In this document: positions 31,977-43,437 of the stretch, one piece after another | Position numbering within the stretch: position 1 is the stretch's first letter | How the letters are laid out: every line of letters begins with the position of its first letter | Assembly (NCBI RefSeq): GCF_029784165.1 | Contig: NC_073696.1 | Location: forward strand, 192,494,498 to 192,558,497 | Length of the DNA: 64,000 nucleotides | Origin: Wyeomyia smithii | Taxonomy: Eukaryota; Arthropoda; Insecta; Diptera; Culicidae | Direction of reading: 5' to 3' | Program-made: the position numbers and the translations under genes | Notes under the pieces: model-generated | The model's input: only the letters and a program-made list of their open reading frames with translations | The model's database searches: none | Told to the model about the DNA's origin: nothing

Positions 31977-32320
31977 AATATAATTAGGCTGACCAGACGT
32001 ACCGTTTTGAACGGGACAGTACCGTTTTTTCAACTATTTCTATCCGTCCCGTCTTTTTGCTATTTTGTTTGTAAAAGTCGCGATTGAAGATGAGACGATG
32101 ATAATTATTAGTCGAAATCTCGATCATGCAAGTGATAAAGTTTAGGAACCTATTGCAAAAAAGCACACTCTTCTACGCAAATTTTATCAGAGTAACGAAT
32201 AATTGTTTGCATACTTTTGTTAGTAAAAGTTTCTAAAAATCAATTATATTATGTGTCCCGTTTTTCGAACCCATTTGTCCTGTTTTTATCCCGAGAAAAT
32301 CTAGGCAGCCTGAATATAAT
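31977..32320. mobile_element. hAT-type MITE (CAGGCTG ends)
   Basis: Element 31985-32312 (328 bp) begins TAGGCTGACCAGACGTACCG and ends CTAGGCAGCCTG. It is flanked by identical 8-bp duplications AATATAAT (31977-31984, 32313-32320). Internal GTCCCGTTTT/ACGGGACAGT motifs are inverted. It shares GACCAGA just inside the end with the element at 46634. Confidence 0.8.
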
Positions 32321-32384
32321 GAACGGTATGAGAGAAAAATCGAATGTCGCTAGTCGAAAAATTCGACTTTCTACTGGGGCGACA

Positions 32385-32507
32385 ATAAAATACCGTGGAT
32401 TCCAATTAAAAAAACATGGGTAGACATAATAGAATGACTAGGGGCGTTTATTGACATAAAGTATATAAAGAGCATTCGGGGTTAGCGTGCGATTGTTTTT
32501 CAGTGTA
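32385..32507 (+). repeat. Half-MITE shared with 26540-26667
   Basis: ATACCGTGGATTCCAATTAA through GTTTTTCAGTGTAG is a second copy of the segment ending at 26667. Only one end of the family is visible in each place. Confidence 0.6.
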
Positions 32508-33356
32508 GCTCTAAGAGCTTAGTGTTGGCAATTACGTCATTTACAGATAACCTCTAAGAGCAAGCCCACCAGTGGCTAAATTGAAGTTTCTAAAGCTAGT
32601 TTGGCAACTCCCACCATAACGCGGCAACCGCACCGGGCGTTGCTATGTTGGTTTGGGAAATAACAATCCTCACCTCGGGTAGTAGCGAGTTATTAAATTT
32701 GGCAACGCGATAGCAACGAGCCGAATCGTTGCTATTTGATGAAATGTCAAACTGTTGGTTTTTGTGCTCGATAGTGAATGTTCGCAATAATATTACGAAG
32801 ATGAAGAGTGTTTCGAATGCGGACTCAATTGGTCGGCCTCGGAAGACGAAGTGTTTTGCCTCGCTTGTTAAACACGTCGTAGGACGCAAGTGTCGACGTG
32901 AACCACTACTCAATTTTATTTCCGATTGAGCTGAAATTCTGCACAGGGTGTTTTTTCGGGCAGATAAACATTTTGTATAGGTTTTTTTATTGAGATGACC
33001 ATTTTGGTTGGCATTTTGGTCTGCAACCTACACGATGCGGAAAGCTCAAATCCTCACAAGATTGGCCAATATTATTCAATAAACCTGGAAGGTTTAAGCA
33101 AATCTGCTCTGGAGTATTACCAACTATTTTCCCGTTTAGTTCGGTCGTTGTATAAAAAACAATTTTTCTCCTTTACCGCTGTTTCAATCTTCAAAAACAA
33201 CCTAAAATACGTTCGAAAGCGGCGTTGGAAATGGTCATCGGTATAGACCGTTGTTAAAACGCTGGATGGCACCTTCCTCCGTATGGCGGACAATATTTGG
33301 CTATTTACTAGGCTGAGAGTCGCCCCGAATCTTTCCAAAAATCATTTTCTTAATAG

Positions 33357-35000
33357 CGTATAAGCAGGGCCGGATTTACGATTGTGGGGGCCCGGGGCCC
33401 AGTTATAGTGCGGGGCCCCAAAAAAAACAAAACCATTTTTTTATCGTACGAGGTAAAAACATTTATTTGCTATTGAAAAATTACCAAAAATTTGTTAGAA
33501 TTTTCTCTTAAGCCCTATTTAGAGTTCCAAGCGAGGTGAAAATCTCATGCAAAACGTTCATTTTTTCACGCTCGTGAAAAATGCAACCTGCAAAAATTTC
33601 ACTTCGCTTGGAACTGTAAACAAATTCGATCCAGCGAAATCAAAGGTTGTGGATCTCATCTTTTTCACTTGGGTTTATTTTTTTTCCCGGATGCAAACGC
33701 TAGTGAAAAAAGCAGCAGCAAGCGAAAACTTGCGTGCGTTTCTATTCTGTCAGTTGCAGCCAATTTTCACTTCGCTCGGAGTGTAAACTCGTGAGTTTCG
33801 CTTCACTTAAACTGTAAACTGCAGACTGGTGAAATACCTGCGTGTAGAGCGGGGGCCTAGTGTGGTTGGTAATGTCTCTGCCAACCACGCTCGACGCCTG
33901 GGTTCGAATCCCACCGCCGACATAGGTGTCGATGGTTGTGAGGTAGCGTGATCCACTCACAACCAACCCAACTGGTCTAGATTCAATCCTAGCCGACACC
34001 GGGAGGTTTTCTGAGGCGAAAAATCTCTGGGATCACGCTTTCCATCGCATGAGGAAGTAAAGCCGTTGGCGCCGGTCCGTTAATAAACGGGTCGTGAGTT
34101 AGGGTCCTGGGTGTGGAGTCGCCTACCTGGGCGTCGGTGATTGGCCACAACAGTGGCGGAACTAGACCGACGAAAAATAAGCGAGAATAAAAAAAAAAAG
34201 AAATACCTGCGTGTTCCACAAACGGGTTTTCACGACAGATTTCGCAAGCGAAAATTTACGCTTTTTCACTTGTCAAATGTTTCACTTCGCTTGGAACTGT
34301 AAACTATGCTTTGCGAGTTTTTTTGCCGAAAATTTATCGTACTCGAAACTTAATAATGCTAAGTTTGACTGTCTTTCATTATTCACAGTGGTACGCACTG
34401 TGCGGTATTTTTAATAAGTTTCATCTTCAATTTGTTTTCTTGATACCTAAAAAAAACTACCGCAATTTGAAAAAATTGCGATCCACAGGCAAAAATTTGC
34501 ACACAATTTGAGAAAGACTGCGCAAATATAAGACGACTCTGACAATAATAGAAACTAGGAAAAAACTACGCACATCTGCAGGTCAATAAAATCTGCACAC
34601 GAACTCAGAAAATCTGCATTTTTCAAAGCACATTTGGTATCCCTGATTCGGACAAGTTAGCAAAAGCAATGCATTAAAAAACTCGTGGGTTATTTTCTTT
34701 CTCTGCTTTACTTCCCATGTGCGTTGGTTCGATTCAAATGGTGTGTTAATGTGTGTCATTCCAAGAGAATCCAAGGTGAACTCTTATGGATGTAGTTGTG
34801 ATATTGGCGCTCGCGAAAAAAAAAACGGAAGGAAAGTGTCAGATTGAAATGTTCTGTTCAAATTTTCTTACTGTAAATTAAACTTTTGATTGAATCTCAT
34901 TTTTTAAAAAAGAAAAAATCTTTTTCTTGATTTGTGGGGGCCCCAAAAATGTGGAGGCCCGGGGCCCGGGCCCCCCCATAAATCCGGCTCTGCGTATAAG
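33357..35000. mobile_element. hAT-type non-autonomous element, 1.6 kb
   Basis: Element 33365-34992 begins CAGGGCCGGATTTACG and ends ATAAATCCGGCTCTG, with GGGGCCC-rich blocks just inside both ends. The 8-bp duplication CGTATAAG is exact (33357-33364, 34993-35000). The interior carries TTTCACTTCGCTTGGAACTG repeats in both orientations (about 33515, 33598, 33768, 34285), i.e. a further foldback, and inside that a Feilai-type SINE. No transposase frame was found. Confidence 0.9.
33831..34214 (+). mobile_element. Feilai-type tRNA-derived SINE
   Basis: SINE body 33846-34199, flanked by a 15-bp duplication GAAATACCTGCGTGT (33831-33845 and 34200-34214) and ending in an A-rich tail. The 5' part is tRNA-like, with an A box around TAGTGTGGTTGG and a B box GGTTCGAATCC, followed by the conserved body with CCAACTGGTCTAGATTCAAT and GAAAAATCTCTGGGATCACG. 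I recognise this as Feilai-like from memory of Aedes aegypti. It is transcribed by RNA polymerase III and mobilised by LINE proteins. Confidence 0.88.
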
Positions 35001-35002
35001 GA

Positions 35003-35192
35003 AATTTGTTCTGCGGAATCACTTTCTTCATCACTAGAATCAATCAAATAATCAAAAACAATTTACGCGTTCTATATTTAAGTTCTTTTTGGCGGCGAAT
35101 TTGTTCTGCGAAATCACTTTCTTCATCACTAGAATCAATCAAATAATCAAAAACAATTTACGCGTTCTATATTTAAGTTCTTTTTGGCGGCA
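35003..35192 (+). repeat. 95-bp tandem duplication
   Basis: Two near-identical 95-bp units (35003-35097, 35098-35192), differing by one base near TTCTGCGGAATC/TTCTGCGAAATC. They lie directly beside the hAT-like element. On the minus strand each unit can be read as DYLIDSSDEESDFAEQI, an acidic peptide that may be left over from a Harbinger-like coding region. Confidence 0.9.
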
Positions 35193-36008
35193 AATTTTCA
35201 AATATTAATAGCAAACTGTGGGAACCGAGACAGCATGAAATACAGAATACAACTAAGTTCGCCAGCTTTCAGTAGAATAGTCATTTAAGCCAACGTTGCG
35301 GGTCGTGCCCAGTTTTACGGAATTACTTTAAATAAACATATAAGGATGAAAAAATTTATGTACGCACAAGTACAAAAATCTGCAAAAGAATTATGTTATC
35401 GATAACTTGGGAGAACGGAAACAAAGTTAAAATAAAGTTACGTGAAATGGAGGGAACATTTTATGAAGTAGAAAGAACGTAAATCATTCCGGAAACGATT
35501 GACTGACGGATATGTTGGTTATTACTAGATCCGCAAAACAAAGCAAAATACATCACAAACAAACATTTTGTCAACGCTGGCTAGTGACGGTCTTCAGAAA
35601 TTGGCAACTGCCGGTGTGAAAAAGAAATAGTGGAAATGGTAATCCCCATTAGCAACGACCGGTGCGAAAATCGGTTGCTATCCAAAATAGCAACGGCCAG
35701 CGTTGTGAAAATAGCAACTCAAATGGCAACTCACCGGTGCGCTTGCTCTAATTCTAATTTGAAAATCATTGCTAATTGACAGATCTGTCATTAATATGAG
35801 ACGATGGAAAGCCGATTCTTTTTCACTGATTCGTTTGCCGTGCGAAAAGTTCCGAACGGAGTTTGTGTCGATTTTCAAACGATATAAATGTCTAGAAGTA
35901 TTTTTTTTCATTTTGGATGAAAAGTGAAAATTGCTGTTTTATTAAATCAAGGCCAACATACTGAGTTTAAATCTTTAGTGTTGTAAAATCTGGCATAAAT
36001 TCGTTGCA

Positions 36009-39000
36009 ATGCAGAACGTGGAGCTCGTGGTAGAACGAAGACTTCGCCCTATATTTGGTATGCAAAAAAGGACACTTGAAATAATATTAATGGTTAATAG
36101 ATATGCGTCGTTGTTTGGATGTTCAACCTAAATTTAATAATTATAATTCAAAGATGTGTTACAATCGCTCACTGAAAATAAACTTTGAATATTTTTTGCG
36201 ATTTTTTTGCTGCCAATCTAAGTTAGAGGTTATTGTTGGTTTCATTTACACATAGACGGCTTTACCTTAAGAGAACACAAGATAGATGTAGAAAATGCAT
36301 TTGCAGCTGTGTTGTCGAAATTGTAAATAAGGCCTTCCAGCGCACTTTTATATTGAAGCATTACTTTCATTGTTTCAGAATCGATCGAGATCGGTAATTA
36401 CAAGAAAGCTCTACAGGATGTGGAGAAAGTGCTTCGAAAAAATCCTACCATCCAGTGCGGGCGAGCATTAAAAGCCTGGGCTTACATACGGTTAGGAAGA
36501 GACGAGGAAAGTGCAAGTTTGATTCGAGCCTTGGAGCAGGAAACTCCGACAGAATCAACGACGTTACATGTAATGACTCTTTGTTACAAAGAAACGGATC
36601 AGTTGAATAAAATCTGCCAGTTGTTCGCCAATGCCTCCAAACAGCATCCTGGAAATGAAGAACTGTTGTCGCAGTTGTTTATTGCACACATGCGAGTAAA
36701 TGACTTTAAAGCACAGCAAACAGTAGCATTGCAGTTGTACAAACTGAAACCAAGAAATCCATTCTATTTTTGGGCTGTTATGAGTGTTGTTCTTCAAGCC
36801 GTGCGTGGACCTGATTCAAAAGATCCACAAAAATCGAAACTGCTGCTGGTCTTGGCACAACGTATGGTTGACAAGTTAAACGCCGAGAATAAACTGGAAG
36901 CTTCACAGGAAGTTCAATTGTACTTGCAAATATTGCAACACCAGGAAAAACATCAGGAAATGTTAGACTTTTTAGAGGGTAGTGTTTGTCAAAAACTGTA
37001 TCCAGGAGCTCCACATTCGATAAAAATTGATCTTCTGAAGAAGCTCGACAAATGGGCGGACTTGAATAAAATGATGAAACAAATGTTGTTAGAAGAGTAA
37101 GTAGATGCTGACCATAAGCTTTTATTTCAATAGTAACCTAATATGTATGTCTTCATGTTTTCAGCTCTGATCGGTGGGATTATTATCTCGACTATATTCA
37201 ATCAACCTTCGAACTTATTAAAGTGAATGACGAGACTCCTGGGACGGATCATAGCACAGAAATGTGCCATGAATTCATATGTGGAGTAAGACGATTTTTT
37301 TGTTTCAAATGTTCCAAATTCTCTAACGTATTGATTTGTAGATCATAGAATCGCAACCACGCCAGCATAGAGGTCCCTATCTGGCAAGATTGGAACTCAA
37401 CCGTCTAATGGTAGAAAATAAGTGCGACAAAGAGCAATTGTTTGGAGAGCTGACAGAGCTGTTGCTCGATTACTTTCGAATTTTTGGTGACAAAACATGC
37501 TGTGCGAATGATCTTAAGATGTTTCTGGAGTATGTGGATCCTGTGAAGCGTCCCGGGTTTGCTGCAAAATTGATGCAAGAATGTCGAATAAATCCGGTTA
37601 CACTACCGAGCAACGTAAGTTAGTGGAAAGTTAGTTTAAATATTTCTAATAAGGTTTTTTTTTGTTTTTATTGTTTGATAGAAAGAACACATGCAACGAC
37701 ATATTTGCTCGCTGCAGATAGCTCGATTTTGTGGGGCGCATGCCGCATTGAGTGAGGAACACTTGTCGGCACTCTATACGGCACTAAGTTTGCACTACGA
37801 GCATGGGTACAATGCTTTTGGGAGAGGACTGCTTCCAACTGATATGGGCCCTTCAGATCCCTACGCTCTGCTGGCAGGTAAATTCAATTGAGGTCACCTA
37901 GAAACATTCGTATTGCATTCATAATGTGTTTTAGTAAACATTATGTACGACCGTGCCTGGACGCTGCAACGCTCCGAACCTCTAGTAGAAGCACTCTGCT
38001 TGCTGGAACATCTGCTTTCTAACAGCATCAACAACTTTCATGGCAAGCTTCTCAGTCTTCAGTTGTACCATAGGTTAGGTATGACAGACACCGCCCACCG
38101 AGTGTTTGAATCGCTCGACATCAAACACATTCAGTTGGACTCGCTTGGATTTCTGCATTGTAGCCAGTTATGCAACGGTGGTTATCCATCATTGGCTAAG
38201 CAGTTGTTCGATCAAACGCTGAATTTTTTCATCAACGATCATCAAAACAGTGTCGAGTTTATTAAAACTTCATACAACTTTGGGTCATTCTCGAAACTAA
38301 TCGAGTTCCTGGAATTCCGGGATCGGTTATCCAACAGTTTTCATTTCACGCTCATCTCAGTGGAAGCATTACTCTTAGAGATGGTATGCTTCTGTGGTAC
38401 ATTAGTGCAGAATCTCATCGCATACCGATTAATGAGAATAAAACCGCAGGAGGATCGAATTAATTGGAATGACCTAAGTGATAATCGTGATCTGACCATT
38501 TTTGTCCACTGGGATCCTGCGGTGGATTACTCAAAAGTTCTTCCACCAGAAGGTGCGTCGGAAGCACTGAAGGGTAGTAGTGAATACACTGTCGTACTAG
38601 AGCCTAAGACGGTGCAAAAACAGCGTGAGGAATTTCGGGAGGAGAGTTACAAACAAGAGATGGATCTTTTGCAGTTGCGTTCAACTTTGTTGAGGCTGGT
38701 TTCCTCATTTATAGATTTATATGCCAAAGGAGCAGATTATGAATTTGAAACGGCGGCAAATCTATGTCAACGATGGGAGAAAATTATGGCTACCATTAGA
38801 GATAAAGATCGACAAAGTATAAGTGGAAAATTTCTAGTCAATTTGCTGCCGTCACGTTTACATTTGATGCTGAGGATGCCATACGATTATGTGTTCAAAA
38901 ATTTCGCGGATTTTCTACTGTTGCTGTGGAAGGGTGAGAAACATGAACTGATACGAACTGCGGCTGATACGTGTGTGAAGGATATTGGCGAGCTGTTTGC

Positions 39001-39689
39001 GATAATTGCGAACGCAATTAGTGATTATAATAAATCCGGAGATCTCCTATGGAACCGCAAGCAGGTTCACGATACTGTGAATGCCGGAATTGAGGTAGGA
39101 TAATTTCAACATTGTTTAGTAAGCGAAACAATTTTGCTATATTTATTTAGTTTTAATAAAAAAAAAAACATCGCTTTGCAGACAACTTCCATCAATAATT
39201 GTGGCCTGGCAATGCTTTCGTATTTTTTTCAGATTGCTTGCCTGGTTCTGTTTGTGCTGACAGTTTGCTACGATAAATACTCTCAGGCACCACCTCCGCA
39301 ACCCACACGTAAACCGAAGAAAAAGGAGAGTGAACAGAATAATCATGAATGCACTGTGGTGATGAATGAGAAAAATCGACTTCATCTCGTAACAGAACTG
39401 CTTCGGACTTTGAAGGTCAACATTATCGAGTGCGAAGCAGCGCTTTGTAAGTAACTTATTATCATTTTATCATATATGCTCGAAATGTTTACGTATTACT
39501 TTTGTTTCAGCTTCCTGGGAGGCGCCACTAGTATCAGATTCCTTAACCGCAGCATTAGAGCAAATGTCACTTAACCCTAAAAGTGAAAGCAGTGTGCGAC
39601 TCAAACTCATGGACAGTCATGTAGGCGAGATTAAAGAACTGAAAAAACTTCTAAAAGACAAGTTGAAATTGATCAACAAATCAATTTAA
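36009..39689 (+). CDS. psidin: NAA25/psidin, NatB acetyltransferase auxiliary subunit
   Basis: Eight exons: 36009-36057, 36380-37096, 37165-37285, 37342-37614, 37682-37877, 37935-39094, 39182-39446, 39511-39689. They give about 986 aa (human NAA25 972 aa) if one missing base is allowed for in exon 2. The N-terminus RRLRPIFESIEIGNYKKAL is followed by TPR-like helical repeats (TTLHVMTLCYKETDQLN, KPRNPFYFWAVMSVV) and the Mdm20-type core, including HRGPYLARLELNRLM and LLKKLDKWADLN. The tail is a coiled, charged helix ending LINKSI. NAA25 holds the catalytic NAA20 subunit at the ribosome for acetylation of Met-Asp/Glu/Asn N-termini; fly psidin also affects actin and neurons. At about 36420 the phase is short by one base, so 36382-36419 and 36420-37096 are in different frames. 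Confidence 0.93.
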
Positions 39690-40570
39690 TGTAAATTCCA
39701 ACGGACGCACTACTAGAGGTTGTTAAAGCTGCCGGGAATGTTTAGATTTTTCTTAGAGTAACTGTGAAATGGCACCACATGGTAGGCACTACGAAGGCGA
39801 TGACTGGTAGTATATAAGATATTATGTCATTAGCAGATGTTATAAGCAATTTTCTGCATATATACATCACACAGTTTGCCCTAAACACATTTGCACATTT
39901 TTCTCATGTTGTTATCATGGCCTCATGCTCGCTTAATGTTTAGCGAGAACATTCAGAAACTGCATGTCCGCTCGATTCGTAACTCATTGTTGGTCGAAAT
40001 CTTTTACGTAGTAAAAATTTGTATTGAAGATTCAAGCAATGCACTAGCGAGCAAACAGTTATCAAAACAATCATTAACTTGTCATTTACTGCTGGACAGC
40101 ACACGTATTGCCGATTTATCCAGTTTTCTTGATTAAACTTTTGCTTACACCTTTATCCCATTATGTAGTGTCGTATGAAACGTACGCGGATACCGATAAG
40201 ATTTATTATAATAAAGATGTTTAATTAAGTTTGGAATGTTTTAGGTACAAAAACTCGACTAAATAAACTGAATGTGACCAAATGCGCATTTCGTTTTTAA
40301 ATTCTATAGATTGCTATAAAAGCTAAATTTGATATAAAAGTACGAGCCCTGCGATAGTCGACTCAAATCGCCCATCTATTTCAGATTTATTACCGTCTAT
40401 TTCAATTTGTTTAAGATGATTGTTTTAATATTTATATGAACTGAAAACATCGTGACATTCCAGAAACAGAGAACGACTGGCTTTGGGATGTCAAAAACAA
40501 AACCAAAGTCAAACCAACAGCATTGTGTTTTCGTACTCGAGGAACTGACGAGACGAGCATAATGTTCTAT
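39690..40570. other. NAA25 3' UTR and flank
   Basis: No further coding sequence is evident. A frame at 39891-40136 on the plus strand is short and unrecognised, and is probably 3' UTR. Confidence 0.4.
40210..40215 (+). terminator. Candidate poly(A) signal for NAA25
   Basis: AATAAA at 40210-40215, 521 bp past the NAA25 stop, followed by GATGTTTAATTAAG. A second AATAAA lies near 40262. Assignment by position only. Confidence 0.45.
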
Positions 40571-40571
40571 T

Positions 40572-40700
40572 AGGTAACGCGAGCAGTTTGGCAGACGAGC
40601 TAGTCGTCCAATATACAGCTGACTCGCCATCTGTAATACCAGGTCAGGCAAATAACTCGCCGATCGCCTCAACTTTTGTGATAGGCCCCATAAAGATGTC
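40572..40700 (+). repeat. Repeat shared with 47985-48205
   Basis: GCAGACGAGCTAGTCGTCC, ACAGCTGACTCGCCATCTGT and CAGGTCAGGC occur here in inverted order relative to about 47992-48100. It is a fragment of a foldback element family with GAGCAG/CTGCTC motifs. Confidence 0.6.
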
Positions 40701-40849
40701 TATTACATATGACGAGTCGAGAGTAACTTTATTCGACAACCTATTTTGGTATTACAGAAGTAGAGTCGAGTCGTATTTCTGTCGAGTAGCTCCACCGAGT
40801 CGAACGCTCGAAAGGTCAGCTGTCTCGATCAATTGGGTCCTAAAGTGTT

Positions 40850-41010
40850 ACACGGTTTTTTGATTTTTATGTATCAGCAGGAAGAGTGTAACGTTAAGAG
40901 CAAAACGTCATTTTGGAAAAAATGTTCATCGTTGTTCTACGATTTTTAAAAGAAGATTAAAAAATTGCTCGAAATGTGCTAAATGACGGTTAGCCCATAT
41001 GGCCATCCTT
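40850..41010 (+). repeat. Fragment of the TTGGGTT palindromic MITE family
   Basis: GAGCAAAACGTCATTTTGG, CGATTTTTAAAAGAAGATTA and the ATTGCTCGAAATGTGCTAAA block align with the MITE at 26852-27177 and its fragment at 42947-43190. Confidence 0.55.
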
Positions 41011-41084
41011 TCTTTTTTTTTAAATCACACCTCGAGACCAGCTGGGAGATAAGCAACCAAATTACTTAACGCTAAAATGTGGTT

Positions 41085-41312
41085 TCCAGACCCCCTTCTT
41101 CCTATGTAATTAGTAACGTTTAATATGACTCACTCCCTACAATTACGTATCACGAAACAACTTGCCTTCCCTACGAAATTTTCGATTTCCATGAGTCTCG
41201 CAGTGACGTAACTGTCTCAACTAACCCCTTCCCTATAGGTAACAATAGGTAACAAAATCTCAGCCCTCCTCCACCCTGTTCATGAGTTGTGTAATTTGTG
41301 TATACGACGTTT
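41085..41312 (+). repeat. Repeat shared with 51848-52012
   Basis: Both places have ATTACGTA near the start, stretches of CCCCTTCCCT followed by GTAGCAATA or GTAACAATA, and end near GTAATTTGTGTACGACG. This is a diverged MITE family of unknown class. Confidence 0.5.
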
Positions 41313-41613
41313 TATTCGGCAAGTAGTTAGAATGTGTCGGGATCTGACAAAAATGAACGGAAGGAATTTTCTCAGGCCTTAGACGCTCCTCTTCGCACTA
41401 TATAGGGTAAGAACCCCACAATTTTTCATTTTCATTTTTATGTTCAAACACGGTTCTAAGAGTTGACACTATATTGCGAACAATAGAAAAAAAATATAGG
41501 TGGTCGAACTTTGGGTACTCGGTTAATGTGGGCGAATTCTGGGGTCGTTACCTTATTTTTGACTCCATTTTCAGTTCGCACCCACCGTGGTTCCATAATG
41601 TTACATCAATGAG

Positions 41614-41718
41614 CAGCGTTGCCACTAAGTCTTAAATAAAATCTGGCAAAAAGCAAATAAAAATCTGGCACTCATTGTCTGATTAAATTTCCGACAAAAT
41701 TGAAAGTGAAGACCTTTT
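41614..41718 (+). mobile_element. Truncated hAT-type MITE (CAGCGTTGCC family)
   Basis: Starts CAGCGTTGCCACTAAG and contains the repeated AAAATCTGGCA motif, like the complete copy at 59656-59975. The right part is missing and the sequence passes directly into the TTGCCTTTCTCC repeat at 41719. Confidence 0.6.
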
Positions 41719-42742
41719 TGCCTTTCTCCTAGAAAGGTATAGCAATCACTTGCAAAACTGAAGATATGAAAGTACTCCAAAGGGCCGAATGGCATATATC
41801 ACTCGACTCAGCTCTACGAGCTGAGCATTTTTTGTATGTGTGTGTGTGTGCGTGTGAGTGTGTGTGCGTGTGTGTGTATGTACAGATTTTTATTCACTCA
41901 CTTCACTCACTTTTTTCATATGTAGGTTAAAATCACGAAACATCATTATCTCAAAAACTACACAACCAATTTAAACAAAATTGGTTTAAATTAACGGTCT
42001 TTTAACTCTTGGCTTTTTAATATTATAAAGATTGGACATGTGGTTCAGAAGTTATGGAAAGAAACGTGTTCTGGAGACTGTTTAATCTCACTATTGTTTC
42101 TCAGAGATGGCTGGACCGATTTTCATAAAATTAGTGCCAAATAGAAGGTCTAGTTGCCCCATAAGACCCTATTGATTTGTTTTGCAATTGGATTATTACT
42201 TTGCCTGTTATGTTTAAAAATGTGAAATCTAGCCAACAAAAGAAACATATTCCGAAGAATACTCAAACTCCCTATTGAATTTAATAATCGGATTGTTACT
42301 TTGTCTGTAATGTATCAAAATATTTACGAAACTTTATTATCTCACAAATTGCACAACTGATTTAAACAATTTTAGTATCAAATTAACGGGCTAGTTGAGG
42401 GTAAACTAAAGAATTTTAGAATGATAAGGCATGTGGTTGAAAAGTTGTGAAAAGAAACATGTACCGATGACTTTTCAAATTCATTGGTATCCCCAAAGAT
42501 AGCTGGACAAATTTCAACAATCTCAGTGTCAAATGAAAGTTTTAATTGCCATTTCATTTGTTTATAATCGGAATTTTATTGCAACCGTTATGTATTAAAT
42601 TCTGAAAACAGCGAAAGTCTATTAACACAAAGATAACACGATTTATTTGAACATAACTACGGGCTGTCTCTCAAACGTACAAATAACAAATTTCAAAACA
42701 ATTTGATACGTGGTTCAGAAGTTATGGAAAGAAACGAAATTG
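41719..42742 (+). repeat. About 1-kb interspersed repeat (TTGCCTTTCTCC family), copy 1
   Basis: Starts TTGCCTTTCTCCTAGAAAGG, then has CACTCGACTCAGCTCTACGA, a TG microsatellite (41837-41882), and several diverged internal paragraphs each containing GATGGCTGGACCGATTTTCA-like or GTGGTTCAGAAGTTATGGAA-like sentences. No coding capacity. Further copies: 62505-63600 (inverted) and 63646-64000 (direct, cut by the window edge). Confidence 0.8.
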
Positions 42743-42785
42743 ATTGATCAAAATATATTCTACTATTTGAACGTTCCCGGTATTG

Positions 42786-43220
42786 CTCTTGATCTAGGGG
42801 CTAGACACTATTGATATATTGAGAAATATTTCCAATATTCAATATCAAAAAGTATTTATCGTTTCATTTTTAGGCACCCCTCCATCTATATCTTAGCTCA
42901 TTGACGTTACATCAAGCGTTACATTATCGTTAGAGGGTATCAATTGGGTTGTTTAGCTATTCACGGATTTCCGATTTTTATGTATCATCTGAAAGAGAGT
43001 AATTTTCTGAGCAAAACGTCATTTTTTAGAACTTTATATCATTGTCCTTCGATTTTTAAATGAAGAATAAAAATTCACTTTAAATTGCTACAATGACAGT
43101 TGGTATATGGGCGAACTGTCATTGTAGCGATTTCGAGCAGATTTCGAGCAGTTTTGAATTGTGATTTGAAAAGCGAATATTTTGCATGAAAACAAAGGTG
43201 TCTAGCCCCTAGCTCTTGAT
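42786..43220. mobile_element. hAT-type MITE, CTAGGGGCTAGACAC family, copy B
   Basis: Element 42794-43212, ends CTAGGGGCTAGACACT and GGTGTCTAGCCCCTAG, exact 8-bp duplication CTCTTGAT (42786-42793, 43213-43220). Relative to copy A it carries an internal insertion at about 42951-43190 derived from the TTGGGTT palindromic MITE, so it is a nest of two families. Confidence 0.88.
42947..43190. mobile_element. TTGGGTT-family MITE fragment inside copy B
   Basis: Begins ATTGGGTTGTTTAGCTATTC, passes GTATCATCTGAAAGAGAG and the GCTACAATGACAGTTGGTAT centre, then ends around GAAAAGCGAATATTTTGCAT without the outer right end. It replaced part of the host MITE. Confidence 0.7.
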
Positions 43221-43437
43221 TACAGTCTTTGGATTTAGGAGTCATTTTTCCGTTTCGGTATTTCTTTAGCACAAATATAACGTCAAATTTCACTCTTGAT
43301 ACTTCAATTATTGCTTCAAATACAAGTTTATTTTGTACCAACTTTTTAAAAGATTTCTTCTTGAGTGTTACGTATTTCTCATGCATGTGGTATAACTTTT
43401 TATTTGCAGGAGTTGGATGCTTTACTCCAATAATCAC
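43221..43437 (-). pseudogene. Unidentified ORF fragment interrupted by a MITE
   Basis: Minus-strand frame from 43437 reads MIIGVKHPTPANKKLYHMHE and a Lys-rich stretch up to KSKDCNQE, where the hAT-type MITE begins. Without the MITE and one duplication the frame would continue on the far side for a few dozen codons (QYRERSNSRIYFDQSISF). I do not recognise the family, and there is no domain I can name. It could be a piece of an old transposable-element protein or chance. Confidence 0.25.

Larger units (their letters stand above)
32555..35751. mobile_element. PIF/Harbinger-like element, host of nested insertions
   Basis: Terminal GAGCAAGCCCACC (from 32558) is matched by GGTGCGCTTGCTC (ending 35748). 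TAA flanks both sides (32555-32557, 35749-35751), the TWA duplication expected for PIF/Harbinger. Subterminal copies of GGCAAC/GTTGCC and TAGCAACG recur at both ends. Removing the hAT-like insertion (33365-34992 plus one duplication) leaves about 1.56 kb without a recognisable transposase, so this is non-autonomous or badly decayed. Confidence 0.65.

Noticed and set aside
32558..33300. Harbinger transposase or partner protein in the short plus-strand frames
   Set aside because: Frames are short and lack a recognisable Myb/SANT or DDE motif; only the ends support the assignment.
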